DNA of 35,985 nt from JBMOKU01 sp049324315. Lineage in GTDB: Bacteria > Bacillota > Clostridia > Peptostreptococcales > Thermotaleaceae. Positions 15,601 through 24,351 of the stretch are shown here, in pieces. The position numbers and the translations under genes are program-made. Within the stretch, counting starts at the first letter, position 1. Each line of letters starts with the position of its first letter. The stretch spans positions 1 through 35,985 of the forward strand of contig JBMOKU010000067.1 of the NCBI GenBank assembly GCA_049324315.1, given 5' to 3'. Under the pieces are notes generated by a model. The model had not been told where the DNA came from. It worked only from the letters and a program-made list of their open reading frames with translations, and made no database searches.

Positions 15601-17367
15601 CTATACCTTAAATTGTTCTACAGCCTCTTCCAGCTGAGCTGATAAAACTTTCAATTCATGGGTATGACTTGAAACTTCTTCTATTGCTGCCAGCTGCTCT
15701 TCTGATGATGCGGTAACTTCTTGTGCAACTGCTGAAGTCTGTTGTGTAGAAGCCGCAATGTTTTCAATGATTGCCACAATTTCATCCTTCATATTTTTCA
15801 TGCTAATGCTCTCTATGCTGATTTTATCTATACTGGCCATTAAATTCTTGATCGCATCCGTTATATCTATGAACACGTTCTTAGTATCATCAACTGCTGC
15901 ATTCTGTTGCTTCGATACAGATTTTACAAGTTCCATCGTTTCAATGGATGAGTCGGAATACATATGTATTTCACCGATAATGTCTTTAATCTCTTTAACT
16001 GCCTTCTCTGATTGTTCCGCAAGCTTACGGATCTCATCAGCTACCACTGCAAATCCTCTGCCTGCATGTCCTGCGCGAGCTGCTTCAATGGATGCATTAA
16101 GGGCAAGTAAATTTGTTTGTTGAGAAATTTCGGTAATCGTTTCCGTAATAACGTCGATCTTATTACTGCTTTCACTTACTTTTTTAATAACCTCATTGAT
16201 CTTGTCCGTTGCTTTATTATTCTTATCTGTTGTTATAATCAGTGTATCCACTGCCTGTAAACCTCTATCGCTTAGCTTGCCCGTTTCTGCAGCTATTTGA
16301 CTCATGTCTACCGATGAGTTTGTTACGCCTTCAATATTATCTGCCAATACAGCTACCCTGGTTACCGCATTTTCTGTGCTGGAAGCTTCTTCTCCAACGG
16401 CCTGTGCAACCTCTTGAATCGCTGTAGCAACTTCCGTGATAGCGCTTGTGGTTTCATCTGTAATCGTTGCTAAAGAATAAGAAAGCTTCATTACCGTTGC
16501 TGCTGAACCTTTCATTGTAGAAATGATTTCTCTCATGTTCCTTAACATTACATTAAAAGCCTTGGCAAGGATGCCCGTTTCATCATTGTTTGCTATGTTC
16601 AGTTCATCGATATGTAAATTCCCCTTTGAAACTTCCTCTAGGTTTCGGCTGATTTTTTGTATTGGAACCGCAATTTGTCTTGAAAATACGATGATTGCCA
16701 TAAGCCCTAAGCCCATAGATACTGCTATGGTTATAAACAGTAGCTGCAATATCTTTCTAGCGCCTTTATCATAGTCCTGTTTATAAGATCCTGCTGAAAC
16801 AATCCACCCCCAGCTAGGATCGTATTCTTGATACGTTATTTTTTCTTCAATTTTCTCTGAATTTGGTAATGTCCATGTGTACTTTACAAATCCGCCGCCG
16901 TTCATAGCAGCTTTGATTTGCTCTTGAGCAAATTTAAAGTTTGAATTACTTTTATCATCAGCATCCCATAAATTTTGTTCTTCTAAGGAGGAATGGGCAA
17001 TTACAAATCCATTTTCCCCATAGATAATAAAGTAACCATTTTCTCCAAGGTCAATATCTTTATTGATTGGTCTTTTTCCCTCTTTATCCTTTAGAGCTAA
17101 GAGATAGTTTTTCACTTCCTCTTTAGCATCTTTAGCTGATAACAACCCCATAAATACTTGTTTCTGCTTTGTATGAATAAGCATCATTGCTTGTCTGACA
17201 CTGTTTTTCAGAATAACTTGGCTTTGTTTATCCAACTCCATCTTAGAAATTTCATAACTGAGCAGCCCGGTTACAAGTAAGGGAATAATCAGCAATGCAG
17301 ATGTCATTACGATAAGTTTAACACGAATAGAATTAATAACGTTGATTTTAAGCTTTTTTATCTTCAT
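15601..17367 (-). CDS. Methyl-accepting chemotaxis protein with single Cache domain
   Basis: A 588-residue transmembrane chemoreceptor. A first membrane segment (about 15-37) is followed by an outside Cache domain (about 40-195; GYFIIYGENGFVIAHS and WGWIVSAGSYKQD are typical of sCache_2). Next come a second membrane segment (about 205-228), a HAMP linker, and a long coiled-coil signalling domain. Its tip carries the conserved hairpin NLLALNASIEAARAG followed by GRGFAVVADEIRKLAEQS. It would signal to CheA/CheW; no other chemotaxis gene is near. Cache domains of this type often bind small organic acids, but the ligand is unknown. ATG at 17367 has the better spacing from GGAGG; ATG at 17373 is also possible. 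Confidence 0.94.
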   Translation of the reverse strand: MKIKKLKINVINSIRVKLIVMTSALLIIPLLVTGLLSYEISKMELDKQSQVILKNSVRQAMMLIHTKQKQVFMGLLSAKDAKEEVKNYLLALKDKEGKRPINKDIDLGENGYFIIYGENGFVIAHSSLEEQNLWDADDKSNSNFKFAQEQIKAAMNGGGFVKYTWTLPNSEKIEEKITYQEYDPSWGWIVSAGSYKQDYDKGARKILQLLFITIAVSMGLGLMAIIVFSRQIAVPIQKISRNLEEVSKGNLHIDELNIANNDETGILAKAFNVMLRNMREIISTMKGSAATVMKLSYSLATITDETTSAITEVATAIQEVAQAVGEEASSTENAVTRVAVLADNIEGVTNSSVDMSQIAAETGKLSDRGLQAVDTLIITTDKNNKATDKINEVIKKVSESSNKIDVITETITEISQQTNLLALNASIEAARAGHAGRGFAVVADEIRKLAEQSEKAVKEIKDIIGEIHMYSDSSIETMELVKSVSKQQNAAVDDTKNVFIDITDAIKNLMASIDKISIESISMKNMKDEIVAIIENIAASTQQTSAVAQEVTASSEEQLAAIEEVSSHTHELKVLSAQLEEAVEQFKV

Positions 17368-17490
17368 GTTCATGCCTCCTCCTAATTAGCAAGCACATTG
17401 ATTATGATAAGTCCTACCATCTATTATATATAAAAATTCATCTGAATCATTATGAGCATGTAAAACATTATTTTCTACAAATATTTAGAT

Positions 17491-17527
17491 AAAACAAAAA
17501 CCACCTATCCATTGGATAATGTGGTTT
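17491..17527 (-). terminator. Intrinsic terminator after ftsX
   Basis: AAACCAC (17498) pairs with GTGGTTT (17521), with an inner ATCC/GGAT stem. On the minus strand it is followed by TTTTGTTTT. It lies 24 bases after the ftsX stop. Confidence 0.78.
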
Positions 17528-17551
17528 AAGTAATGATTTAAGATAGTATGA

Positions 17552-18439
17552 TCAATCTTGTTTCGCCGTTGTTACGCCAAAGAGACTGCCAATACATCCA
17601 AGGGCAATACTAAGAGACAATGTCAAGATAACCATACGTTGAATTAAATCATCTAGCGGTGGCAGTGGAATAAAAGGCAGTGGTCCCGTCATCTGAACGT
17701 ACATGTACTTAAGGGCGAATGTTCCCATTATTGCCGCTATGATGCCACCTCCTAATGTTAAAAGCAACCCTTCAAGGATAAATGGCAGCACAATAAACAG
17801 TTCCGGTGCACCTAGGAGCCTCAAGGTATTGATGTGTTCTTTATTATTATAGATGCCCTGTCTGATAATGTGGGCTGTGATAACCAAGGTAGATATACCT
17901 ACTGCAGCAACAATCAACGTACCCAAAACCTTCCCAGTATCTGAAATATTTCTCAGACGATCTAAAACAGCCCTGTTGTCTCTGACATGCTCAATCTCTC
18001 TCATGCTTCCCATCTGCTCAACAATGGAATCCATAGTCTCTAAGTCAATTTTGACCTCTATAAAAGCACTAAACGGGTTTTGGTCAAAAAATGCCAGGAC
18101 GCCGGCATCCTTACCCATGATTTTCTCCATTCTGTCATAAGCTTCATTCTCATCAACCATCGCTACCTCTCGAACACCCTTTATATCTTTTAAATTGTCC
18201 ACTAACTGAAGAATCTCCGTCTCTTCTAAATCTTCACCATAATAAACACTGATCTCTGCCTCCTGTTGAATCAGTTCAACGATTTCACCGCTAATCCATC
18301 CTCCGGAAATCACCATCGCAAGCATAAATAATATAAGTCCTGTACTGAAAACAGAAAAAATATTCGTTAGAAAGTTTATTTTTATCATTGTTTTTGCTTC
18401 ACTTAAAAAATAACCTGAATTATAGATGATAGCTTTCAT
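17552..18439 (-). CDS. ftsX: Cell division ABC permease FtsX
   Basis: A 295-residue FtsX: one membrane segment near residues 25-45, an extracellular loop of about 110 residues (with EISVYYGEDLEE and FDQNPFSAFIEVKID), then three more membrane segments. With FtsE it converts ATP hydrolysis into activation of peptidoglycan hydrolases outside the cell. The start overlaps the ftsE end by 20 bases, a normal arrangement. AAAGGG precedes the ATG. The external loop should contact a partner, and the coiled-coil protein two genes upstream is the obvious candidate. Confidence 0.95.
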   Translation of the reverse strand: MKAIIYNSGYFLSEAKTMIKINFLTNIFSVFSTGLILFMLAMVISGGWISGEIVELIQQEAEISVYYGEDLEETEILQLVDNLKDIKGVREVAMVDENEAYDRMEKIMGKDAGVLAFFDQNPFSAFIEVKIDLETMDSIVEQMGSMREIEHVRDNRAVLDRLRNISDTGKVLGTLIVAAVGISTLVITAHIIRQGIYNNKEHINTLRLLGAPELFIVLPFILEGLLLTLGGGIIAAIMGTFALKYMYVQMTGPLPFIPLPPLDDLIQRMVILTLSLSIALGCIGSLFGVTTAKQD

Positions 18440-19106
18440 TATTTACCCTTTCCCACCGCATATTTCCCCCGTCCATCTGGATGATCATCCCCTCATTCAT
18501 ATCTTCTATTAAATGAGTGGCGTGGGTAGTAATAATCACGGTTGTTTTATTGTCCTTAAATGAAGTTAAAAGCTCTAAAATATTGATGGCATTGTCTTTA
18601 TCCAAATTCCCGGTAGGCTCATCTGCAATAATAAGTGCCGGCTTTCTTGCCACCGCCCTTGCTATCGCTACTCTCTGCCGTTCTCCCCAAGAAAGGTTAT
18701 CCACGATCGTCTGCATTTTATGGGATAGCCCCACCTTATAAAGGGCATCGCTGGCATTCTCCTTCATTTGTTTTCTTGTAAAGTTTAAAAACCGCATGCC
18801 CAGTAACACATTCTCCATGACTGTTCTGCCCTGAAGCAGTCTAAATTCTTGAAAAACAGGTCCCATAGCCATTCGGATCTGCCTAATGGCTGCCGTCTCA
18901 TCTTTTTTCATAGGTTGTCCCAAAACCCTTAAATGACCGGAGGATGGATGCTCTATACCCATTAAAAGCTTAAGAATGCTTGTCTTCCCTGACCCACTAG
19001 GACCTGTAATATAAACCACTTCCCCGGCTCTAATATGCATATTGATGTTTTGCAAGCCAACCGTACCATCAGGATACGTTAATCCTATATTTACCGCTTC
19101 AATCAT
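18420..19106 (-). CDS. ftsE: Cell division ATPase FtsE
   Basis: A 228-residue ABC ATPase with Walker A GPSGSGKTS (about residues 35-43), the signature LSWGERQRVAIARA, Walker B LIIADEPTGNLD and the switch His in ITTHATHL. The signature loop has W where most ABC proteins have G (LSWGE instead of LSGGE). FtsE of other species shows LSGGE, so this is a mild oddity. GGAGGG precedes the ATG. It lies 25 bases after the coiled-coil gene and overlaps ftsX. Confidence 0.95.
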   Translation of the reverse strand: MIEAVNIGLTYPDGTVGLQNINMHIRAGEVVYITGPSGSGKTSILKLLMGIEHPSSGHLRVLGQPMKKDETAAIRQIRMAMGPVFQEFRLLQGRTVMENVLLGMRFLNFTRKQMKENASDALYKVGLSHKMQTIVDNLSWGERQRVAIARAVARKPALIIADEPTGNLDKDNAINILELLTSFKDNKTTVIITTHATHLIEDMNEGMIIQMDGGNMRWERVNNESYHL

Positions 19107-19131
19107 TTAGAAAGCCCTCCTACCAGAATGT

Positions 19132-20271
19132 TTAAAAAAGCACTGGCGTAATTTGTAATTTTATATGATCATCATAGATCTGTATAGATTTAATGGCGCT
19201 TTTACCTAATAAAGGTTTTAGATTGAGCTCTAATTTACCCTCGCGGAACAAACCTTCTATGGCACTTTTTTCAAGGGGCATTTCAAAAAAATAGCCTTCT
19301 TCCACTTGAAATACAAGTTTACGTCCTTCTAAAATAACAAATTTCCCTGACAAATGAATATTTTTCTCAGGCATCACCATTTCCAGTTTGTTACGGGAAA
19401 ACTTAAACGCCAACGCTGTAGGAAATGATTCCTCTGAAATGATATCATTAAAGGTTTTCTCTTCTATAATCCCTTCAATAGGAATTGATGAAAAATCTAT
19501 TTTTATGGCATCGGGTGGGAAATCGCCCTTCTCAATGATATGAGAAAATGTTTTTATGGTGTCAGAAAACAAGGGCTTTAGCTGTGTCCAAGCCTGTTCA
19601 ATATTGGACAGGTATTCCTCGTATTTTATCTGTTCTTCTTCTAGTGACATCAAATAGGTCTGTAAATCTTCTTTCCGTTTTGTTTTTTCCTCTAAAGTTT
19701 CCGTTAGCTTTTTCTGTTGATCTTCCATGCGTGCATATTTTTCTGCAACTTCACGTTTCTGGGAAACCAATGTGATCCTGCTCTCTTCCAGCGATTCTAA
19801 AAGTTCACTCGTATTTTTTGTGATATCACCCAGGGCATTGATCCTTCGCAGCAGCGTCGTTAGATTATCTGAACCCAGTATCATTTCAAGATAGGTACCA
19901 GGACCATTTCTTTGATACGCTTTAAGTACCGCTCCCATTACTTCACGATTTTTTTCATAGACAAGGGTTTCACTTGCAATCAAAGCTTCTAAATCAGAGA
20001 CCTCTTGATTGAGTTTTTTAATATCTGCAGCAATATCTGATTTGGCTTGATCCATTGCATCAATCTCTTGCATTAGTGCGAAGATTTTCTCCATGACCTC
20101 TTTTTCTTCTTCCGTAATACCCCGCAATTTTTCTTGTATTTCCGGTAAGCCCCCTGCTCCATCAAGGGTCTCAAGATTTGTCTCGCCTCTGCTGGAAACA
20201 GAAAATACAGAAATTATCAAAAATACGAAGCTTAAAGAAAGAAAAAATCGTATGTAGTGTTTCTTATTCAT
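19132..20271 (-). CDS. Exported coiled-coil protein encoded with FtsEX
   Basis: A 379-residue protein with an N-terminal signal segment (hydrophobic about 8-26, no lipobox). A long coiled coil with heptad-rich E/K/L stretches runs about 45-235 and resembles the N-terminal parts of PcsB, CwlO and EnvC, including the GPGTYLEMILGSDNLTTLL segment common to that group. The C-terminal 135 residues are not LytM, NlpC/P60 or CHAP: no catalytic Cys/His or His/Asp metal motif is visible. They read as a beta-rich domain with repeated 'KLEM/KLVF/KLELN' strands. It is first in the operon with ftsE and ftsX, so it probably acts as the FtsX partner. AGGAGAGG fixes the ATG at 20271; the longer frame to 20316 lacks a ribosome site. 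Confidence 0.82.
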   Translation of the reverse strand: MNKKHYIRFFLSLSFVFLIISVFSVSSRGETNLETLDGAGGLPEIQEKLRGITEEEKEVMEKIFALMQEIDAMDQAKSDIAADIKKLNQEVSDLEALIASETLVYEKNREVMGAVLKAYQRNGPGTYLEMILGSDNLTTLLRRINALGDITKNTSELLESLEESRITLVSQKREVAEKYARMEDQQKKLTETLEEKTKRKEDLQTYLMSLEEEQIKYEEYLSNIEQAWTQLKPLFSDTIKTFSHIIEKGDFPPDAIKIDFSSIPIEGIIEEKTFNDIISEESFPTALAFKFSRNKLEMVMPEKNIHLSGKFVILEGRKLVFQVEEGYFFEMPLEKSAIEGLFREGKLELNLKPLLGKSAIKSIQIYDDHIKLQITPVLF

Positions 20272-20399
20272 GTATCTACCTCTCCTAAAACGTAATGCCT
20301 TCCCTCTTCCTATCATAATACCATTTTCATTTTAGCAGAATGTACTCCCAAAGGATATCTTTTTATGCGCTTATGCCAATTTTATTGCTTGTCTCTGTC

Positions 20400-20429
20400 T
20401 TACAAATTATTTTGAATTTGTGGTATACT
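20400..20429 (+). promoter_or_regulatory. Probable promoter of the ubiD operon
   Basis: TATACT (20424..20429) is a good -10 box about 40 bases before the ubiD ATG. A weak -35 TTACAA (20400..20405) lies 18 bases upstream. The interval is divergent between this operon and the coiled-coil/ftsEX operon. Confidence 0.42.
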
Positions 20430-20467
20430 TTTTTTAGATTATAGTGCTGTCCACGAGGAGTGAGTAT

Positions 20468-21916
20468 ATGTCTTACAAGGATTTGCAGGATTTTATGAAA
20501 CATTTGGATGAAAAAGGTTTGCTTAAAAGAATAAAAGCAGAAGTCGATTCCGAGCTGGAGATTACTGAAATAGCCGACAGGATATCAAAACAGTATGGTC
20601 CTGCTCTTTTATTTGAAAATGTAAAGGGTTCTCCTTACCCCGTGCTGATTAATGCCATGGGTACTTATGAAAGGATGGGCATGGCTCTTGGTGTTGAAAA
20701 TCTTGATGATATCGGGAATGATATCGAAGAGTTTATCGATATGTCAAATTATCTGGGAATCATGAAAAAATTTCAGTCCCTTCCAAGGCTGGCTAGAATG
20801 GCCACCGTATTTCCAATCAAACTGCCTACAAAGGGCGCCTGCCAGGAAGTCATTGAAAATGAACCTGATTTAACGAAACTGCCTGTACTAAAGTGCTGGC
20901 CCGGTGATGCCGGAAGATTTATAACCCTTCCCCTTGTTATAACTAAGGACCCTGAGACCAACATTCAAAATATGGGCATGTATCGGCTGCAGGTATTTGA
21001 CAAAAATACCACCGGTATGCACTGGCATTTACATAAGGATGGCCGGGAGATTTATGAAAAATATAAGGCTTTGGGGGGTAAAATGCCTGTATCCGTTGCC
21101 CTCGGCTGTGATCCTGCCATAACCTATGCTGCCACGGCACCCCTGCCCAAAATGATTGACGAGCTGATGTTTGCAGGATTCTTGAGAAAGACTCCCGTAA
21201 AGCTTGTAAAGTCCATCACCAATGACCTATACGTGCCTGCCGATGCAGAATTTATTATCGAAGGCTATGTGGATGTCCATGAAGAGTTAAGACTGGAAGG
21301 CCCCTTTGGCGATCATACAGGGTATTATTCTCTGGCAGATTATTATCCGGTATTTCATGTAACCTGTATCACCCATAAAAAGAATCCCATCTACCCTACA
21401 ACCATCGTAGGTAAACCGCCCATGGAAGACTGTTATATGGGTAAGGCCACGGAAAGGATTTTCTTGCCTCTTCTTAAAATGCAGCATCCGGAAATCGTGG
21501 ATATTAACTTCCCGCTGGAAGGGGTTTTTCATAATTGTGTCATTGTTTCCATCAAGAAACGGTATCCCGGACATGCCAAGAAAATCATGAACTCCCTATG
21601 GGGAATCGGTCAGATGATGTACACAAAAATGATTATTGTTGTGGATGAAAATATAAAGCCTGATGACTTATCCACAGTAGCTTGGAAAGTTTTCAACAAT
21701 ATTGATGCCAAGAGGGACGTAGTCATATCGGAAGGACCTCTGGATGCCCTTGATCATGCATCCAATCTTCCCCATTATGGCTATCGAATGGGCATCGATG
21801 CTACAAAAAAATGGACAAGCGAAGGTCACACCAGAGAATGGCCGGATGATATCGAGATGACAGAGGATATTAAGGAACTTGTTTCAAAGAGATGGGCTGA
21901 GTATGGTATTGAATAA
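20468..21916 (+). CDS. ubiD: UbiD-family prenylated-FMN decarboxylase
   Basis: A 482-residue UbiD-type decarboxylase, requiring prenylated FMN made by UbiX (encoded two genes downstream). Family features include ITKDPETNIQNMGMYRLQV, MHWHLHKDGREIYEKY, the catalytic Arg/Glu segment LRLEGPFGDHTGYYS, and the metal-site Glu in PPMEDCYMGKATER. It probably removes the carboxylate of an aromatic acid, as UbiD or the late futalosine-pathway MqnL does. GAGGAG lies seven bases before the chosen ATG (20468). The next gene, a prenyltransferase, starts inside its last codons. The substrate cannot be proven from sequence: UbiD members also act on phenolic, naphthoic and hydroxybenzoic acids. Confidence 0.93.
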   Translation: MSYKDLQDFMKHLDEKGLLKRIKAEVDSELEITEIADRISKQYGPALLFENVKGSPYPVLINAMGTYERMGMALGVENLDDIGNDIEEFIDMSNYLGIMKKFQSLPRLARMATVFPIKLPTKGACQEVIENEPDLTKLPVLKCWPGDAGRFITLPLVITKDPETNIQNMGMYRLQVFDKNTTGMHWHLHKDGREIYEKYKALGGKMPVSVALGCDPAITYAATAPLPKMIDELMFAGFLRKTPVKLVKSITNDLYVPADAEFIIEGYVDVHEELRLEGPFGDHTGYYSLADYYPVFHVTCITHKKNPIYPTTIVGKPPMEDCYMGKATERIFLPLLKMQHPEIVDINFPLEGVFHNCVIVSIKKRYPGHAKKIMNSLWGIGQMMYTKMIIVVDENIKPDDLSTVAWKVFNNIDAKRDVVISEGPLDALDHASNLPHYGYRMGIDATKKWTSEGHTREWPDDIEMTEDIKELVSKRWAEYGIE

Positions 21917-22772
21917 GCTGATTAAAAAGATTCATGACTATGGAACCCTTGTCATGTTCTCACACACGGTTTTTTCCTTGTCCTTTGCCCTTATTTCCAT
22001 GCTTCTGGCCAGTAAAGGCTTGCCCTCCCTTTACACCCTATTTTGGATATTCATTGCCTTTATGGGGGCCAGAACCGGCGCCAATGCCATCAATAGAGTG
22101 ATCGATGCAGAAATAGATGCCAAAAATCCCCGTACTGCCATAAGGCAGCTGCCTCAAGGTTTACTGCAAAAGAAAGAGGTTATCGTCTTGACAGCTCTAT
22201 GCTTTTTGGTAATGATTATTGCAGCGGCTATGCTTAATCCCTTATGCCTGCTGCTTTCTCCCATAGCACTATTTCTGATGATGATTTATTCCTATACAAA
22301 AAGGTTTACCTGGACCTGCCATTTAGTTTTAGGCATCACCTGCGCCGCTGCGCCTGTGGGGGCCTGGCTGGCCGTTACAGGAAAGCTTTCATGGCTTCCT
22401 CTATTTATGGGAGCTGCAAATACCCTGTGGGTTGCCGGCTTTGACATCATTTACGGTTCACAGGATTATGACTTTGATATCGCCCATGGCCTTCATTCCG
22501 TCCCTGTTCGATTTGGCGTAAAGAATGCCCTGTATATTGCAGCATTTTTTCATGCGGTAACCTTAGGCTTACTACTTATGGTTGGCGCTTTGGACAACCA
22601 TTTTGGAGCAATTTATTACACAGGACTGGCCATTATATCCATCTTATTTGTGGCGCAGCATAGAATGGTTTCGCCAGATAATCTGTCCAATGTAAAGATC
22701 GCTTCTTACAGCATCAATCAGCTGGTCAGCCTTATTTTTCTACTTTTCGGAACAATCGATGTCCTAATCTAA
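21903..22772 (+). CDS. ubiA: UbiA-family aromatic prenyltransferase
   Basis: A 289-residue membrane prenyltransferase attaching an isoprenoid tail to an aromatic acid. Both Asp-rich Mg-diphosphate motifs are present: NRVIDAEID near residue 67 and GSQDYDFD near residue 190. Eight or nine hydrophobic segments follow the UbiA pattern. It resembles the 4-hydroxybenzoate/MqnP branch more than MenA, as judged by NAINRVIDAEIDAKNPRTA. The ATG at 21903 overlaps the ubiD end by 14 bases, so translation is coupled. With UbiD and UbiX it forms a prenylation-decarboxylation module. Confidence 0.93.
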   Translation: MVLNKLIKKIHDYGTLVMFSHTVFSLSFALISMLLASKGLPSLYTLFWIFIAFMGARTGANAINRVIDAEIDAKNPRTAIRQLPQGLLQKKEVIVLTALCFLVMIIAAAMLNPLCLLLSPIALFLMMIYSYTKRFTWTCHLVLGITCAAAPVGAWLAVTGKLSWLPLFMGAANTLWVAGFDIIYGSQDYDFDIAHGLHSVPVRFGVKNALYIAAFFHAVTLGLLLMVGALDNHFGAIYYTGLAIISILFVAQHRMVSPDNLSNVKIASYSINQLVSLIFLLFGTIDVLI

Positions 22773-22797
22773 CCTTATTAATACGGAGGAATGACTT

Positions 22798-23376
22798 ATG
22801 CAAAAAATCGTGGTAGGTATCACGGGAGCCAGTGGAAGTATCTATGCAAAGATATTGATTGAAGAGCTTTTGAAAAGAAATATCTATACCCATGTCATCT
22901 GTACGGAAAACGGTAAAAAAGTCATGAAGTACGAGACATCCGTAGATCTGGAAGAATGGATCGAAGCATTAAAAACGGAGTATCCACATATTAAACTAGA
23001 AGATATAAACAACCTGTTTTCCGGCGTAGCCAGCGGCTCCTACAAATTTGATGCCGCCATTATCCTGCCCTGTTCTATGGGTACCCTTGCTGAGATCAGC
23101 AATGGTTTGTCAAAAAATCTATTGTGCCGGGTGGCCGATGTGGCTTTGAAGGAACATAGAAAACTGGTCATCGTTCCCAGAGAGACACCGCTGAATGCCC
23201 TCCATCTTGAAAACATGTTAAAGCTATCCAGACTGGGTGTCACCATCCTTCCTGCTATGCCGGGATTTTACCATAAACCGGAGACCATGGGGGACTTGAT
23301 TCATTTTGTGGTGGGAAAAGTATTGGATTCTCTTTCTATAGAAAACACATTATTTAAAAAATGGGAGGACGCGTAA
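22798..23376 (+). CDS. ubiX: Flavin prenyltransferase UbiX
   Basis: A 192-residue enzyme that joins dimethylallyl phosphate to FMN, giving the cofactor of UbiD. Clear motifs: ITGASGSIYA at the N-terminus, PCSMGTLAEISNGLSKNL in the middle, and VPRETPLNALHLENMLKL then ILPAMPGFYHKP near the end. GGAGG lies eight bases before the ATG. It sits 25 bases after the prenyltransferase and one base before the lipoprotein gene, so the importer genes are part of the same transcript. Confidence 0.96.
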   Translation: MQKIVVGITGASGSIYAKILIEELLKRNIYTHVICTENGKKVMKYETSVDLEEWIEALKTEYPHIKLEDINNLFSGVASGSYKFDAAIILPCSMGTLAEISNGLSKNLLCRVADVALKEHRKLVIVPRETPLNALHLENMLKLSRLGVTILPAMPGFYHKPETMGDLIHFVVGKVLDSLSIENTLFKKWEDA

Positions 23377-23377
23377 A

Positions 23378-24334
23378 ATGATAAAATTCAAAAGAACATT
23401 TGTTATACTCATTGCTTTTTTATTTGTAATCTCTTTGTCTGCTTGTTCGTCTCCTAAAGAAACGGCAGCCGACCCAACCTCCAAACAAACACTGAACATA
23501 GGTGCCGTATCCTCTGTGGATGTCATCCCCATTATTATTGCTGATGAAAAGGGCTTTTTTGAAAAAGAAGGAGTAACCGTTAACTTTCAACCATTTAAAA
23601 GTGCAAAGGATCGGGATGCTGCTTTTCAAGGAGGGACGCTGGATGGAATCATTTGTGATCAAATCGCCATCAGTCTTTATCACAATGCCGATTTTGATGT
23701 GAAGATAACAGGGATTACCGATGGAGATTTTAACCTGGTAGCCAATCCTAGCTCCGGCATCCGGTCCATAAATGATATCAAAGGCAAAAGTGTAGCCATT
23801 TCTGAAAAGACCGTTATCGAATATACGCTGGATAAAATGCTATTGAACAATGGGATGGAGCCTACGGATGTACAAAAGATCATGGTACCGCCAATACCGA
23901 CCAGACTTGAAATGCTAAGAAACAATCAAGTAGATGTGGCACTGCTTCCGGAGCCTTTCTCCACCTTGGCGTTAAAAGACGGTGGAATCCTTCTTGGAAG
24001 TGCCAGTGATGAAGGTCTATCTCCTTCCGTGACTGCTTTTACCCAGGAAGCAATAGATACGAAGGCCAGTGAAATCCAGGCATTTTACAGAGCCTATCAT
24101 GAAGCTGTAGATTACATTAATCGCACGCCGATTTCTGAATATGAAGATACGATTATAAAAACGGTGGGATATCCTGAGGAAATGAAGGGGAAAATTGATT
24201 TGCCTACCTTTAGAAAAAATGTCCTTCCTACAGAAGCCGAGGTTCAGTCTGTAATCGATTGGACTGTAAAAAACAGCCTTGTTACCAAAACACTGCATCC
24301 TAAAGATTTGATGAGTGAGATAGGCATTCAATAA
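23378..24334 (+). CDS. ABC transporter substrate-binding lipoprotein, NMT1/SsuA type
   Basis: A 318-residue lipoprotein: signal segment with lipobox LSAC (Cys23), then a type II solute-binding fold of the NMT1/THI5-like group. Seen are the start LNIGAVSSVDVIPIIIADEKGFF, GGTLDGIICDQIA in lobe 1, DIKGKSVAISEKT at the hinge, and QVDVALLPEPFSTLAL. Relatives bind sulfonates, thiamine precursors, nitrate or aromatic acids; the ligand here is unknown. The gene starts one base after the ubiX stop with GGGAGG inside the end of ubiX. That tight link suggests a ligand related to the UbiD-UbiA-UbiX pathway, but this is inference. Confidence 0.92.
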   Translation: MIKFKRTFVILIAFLFVISLSACSSPKETAADPTSKQTLNIGAVSSVDVIPIIIADEKGFFEKEGVTVNFQPFKSAKDRDAAFQGGTLDGIICDQIAISLYHNADFDVKITGITDGDFNLVANPSSGIRSINDIKGKSVAISEKTVIEYTLDKMLLNNGMEPTDVQKIMVPPIPTRLEMLRNNQVDVALLPEPFSTLALKDGGILLGSASDEGLSPSVTAFTQEAIDTKASEIQAFYRAYHEAVDYINRTPISEYEDTIIKTVGYPEEMKGKIDLPTFRKNVLPTEAEVQSVIDWTVKNSLVTKTLHPKDLMSEIGIQ

Positions 24335-24351
24335 GATGATGGAGGTACCCA

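Noticed and set aside
20272..20316. Longer N-terminus for the coiled-coil FtsEX partner
   Set aside because: It would add a basic stretch before the signal segment; AGGAGAGG lies directly before the ATG at 20271.
20468..23376. ubiD-ubiA-ubiX as plain ubiquinone synthesis
   Set aside because: The likely host is a strict anaerobe of a group without ubiquinone, and the hydroxylases and methylases of that pathway are missing. A futalosine-type or salvage route fits better, still unproven.
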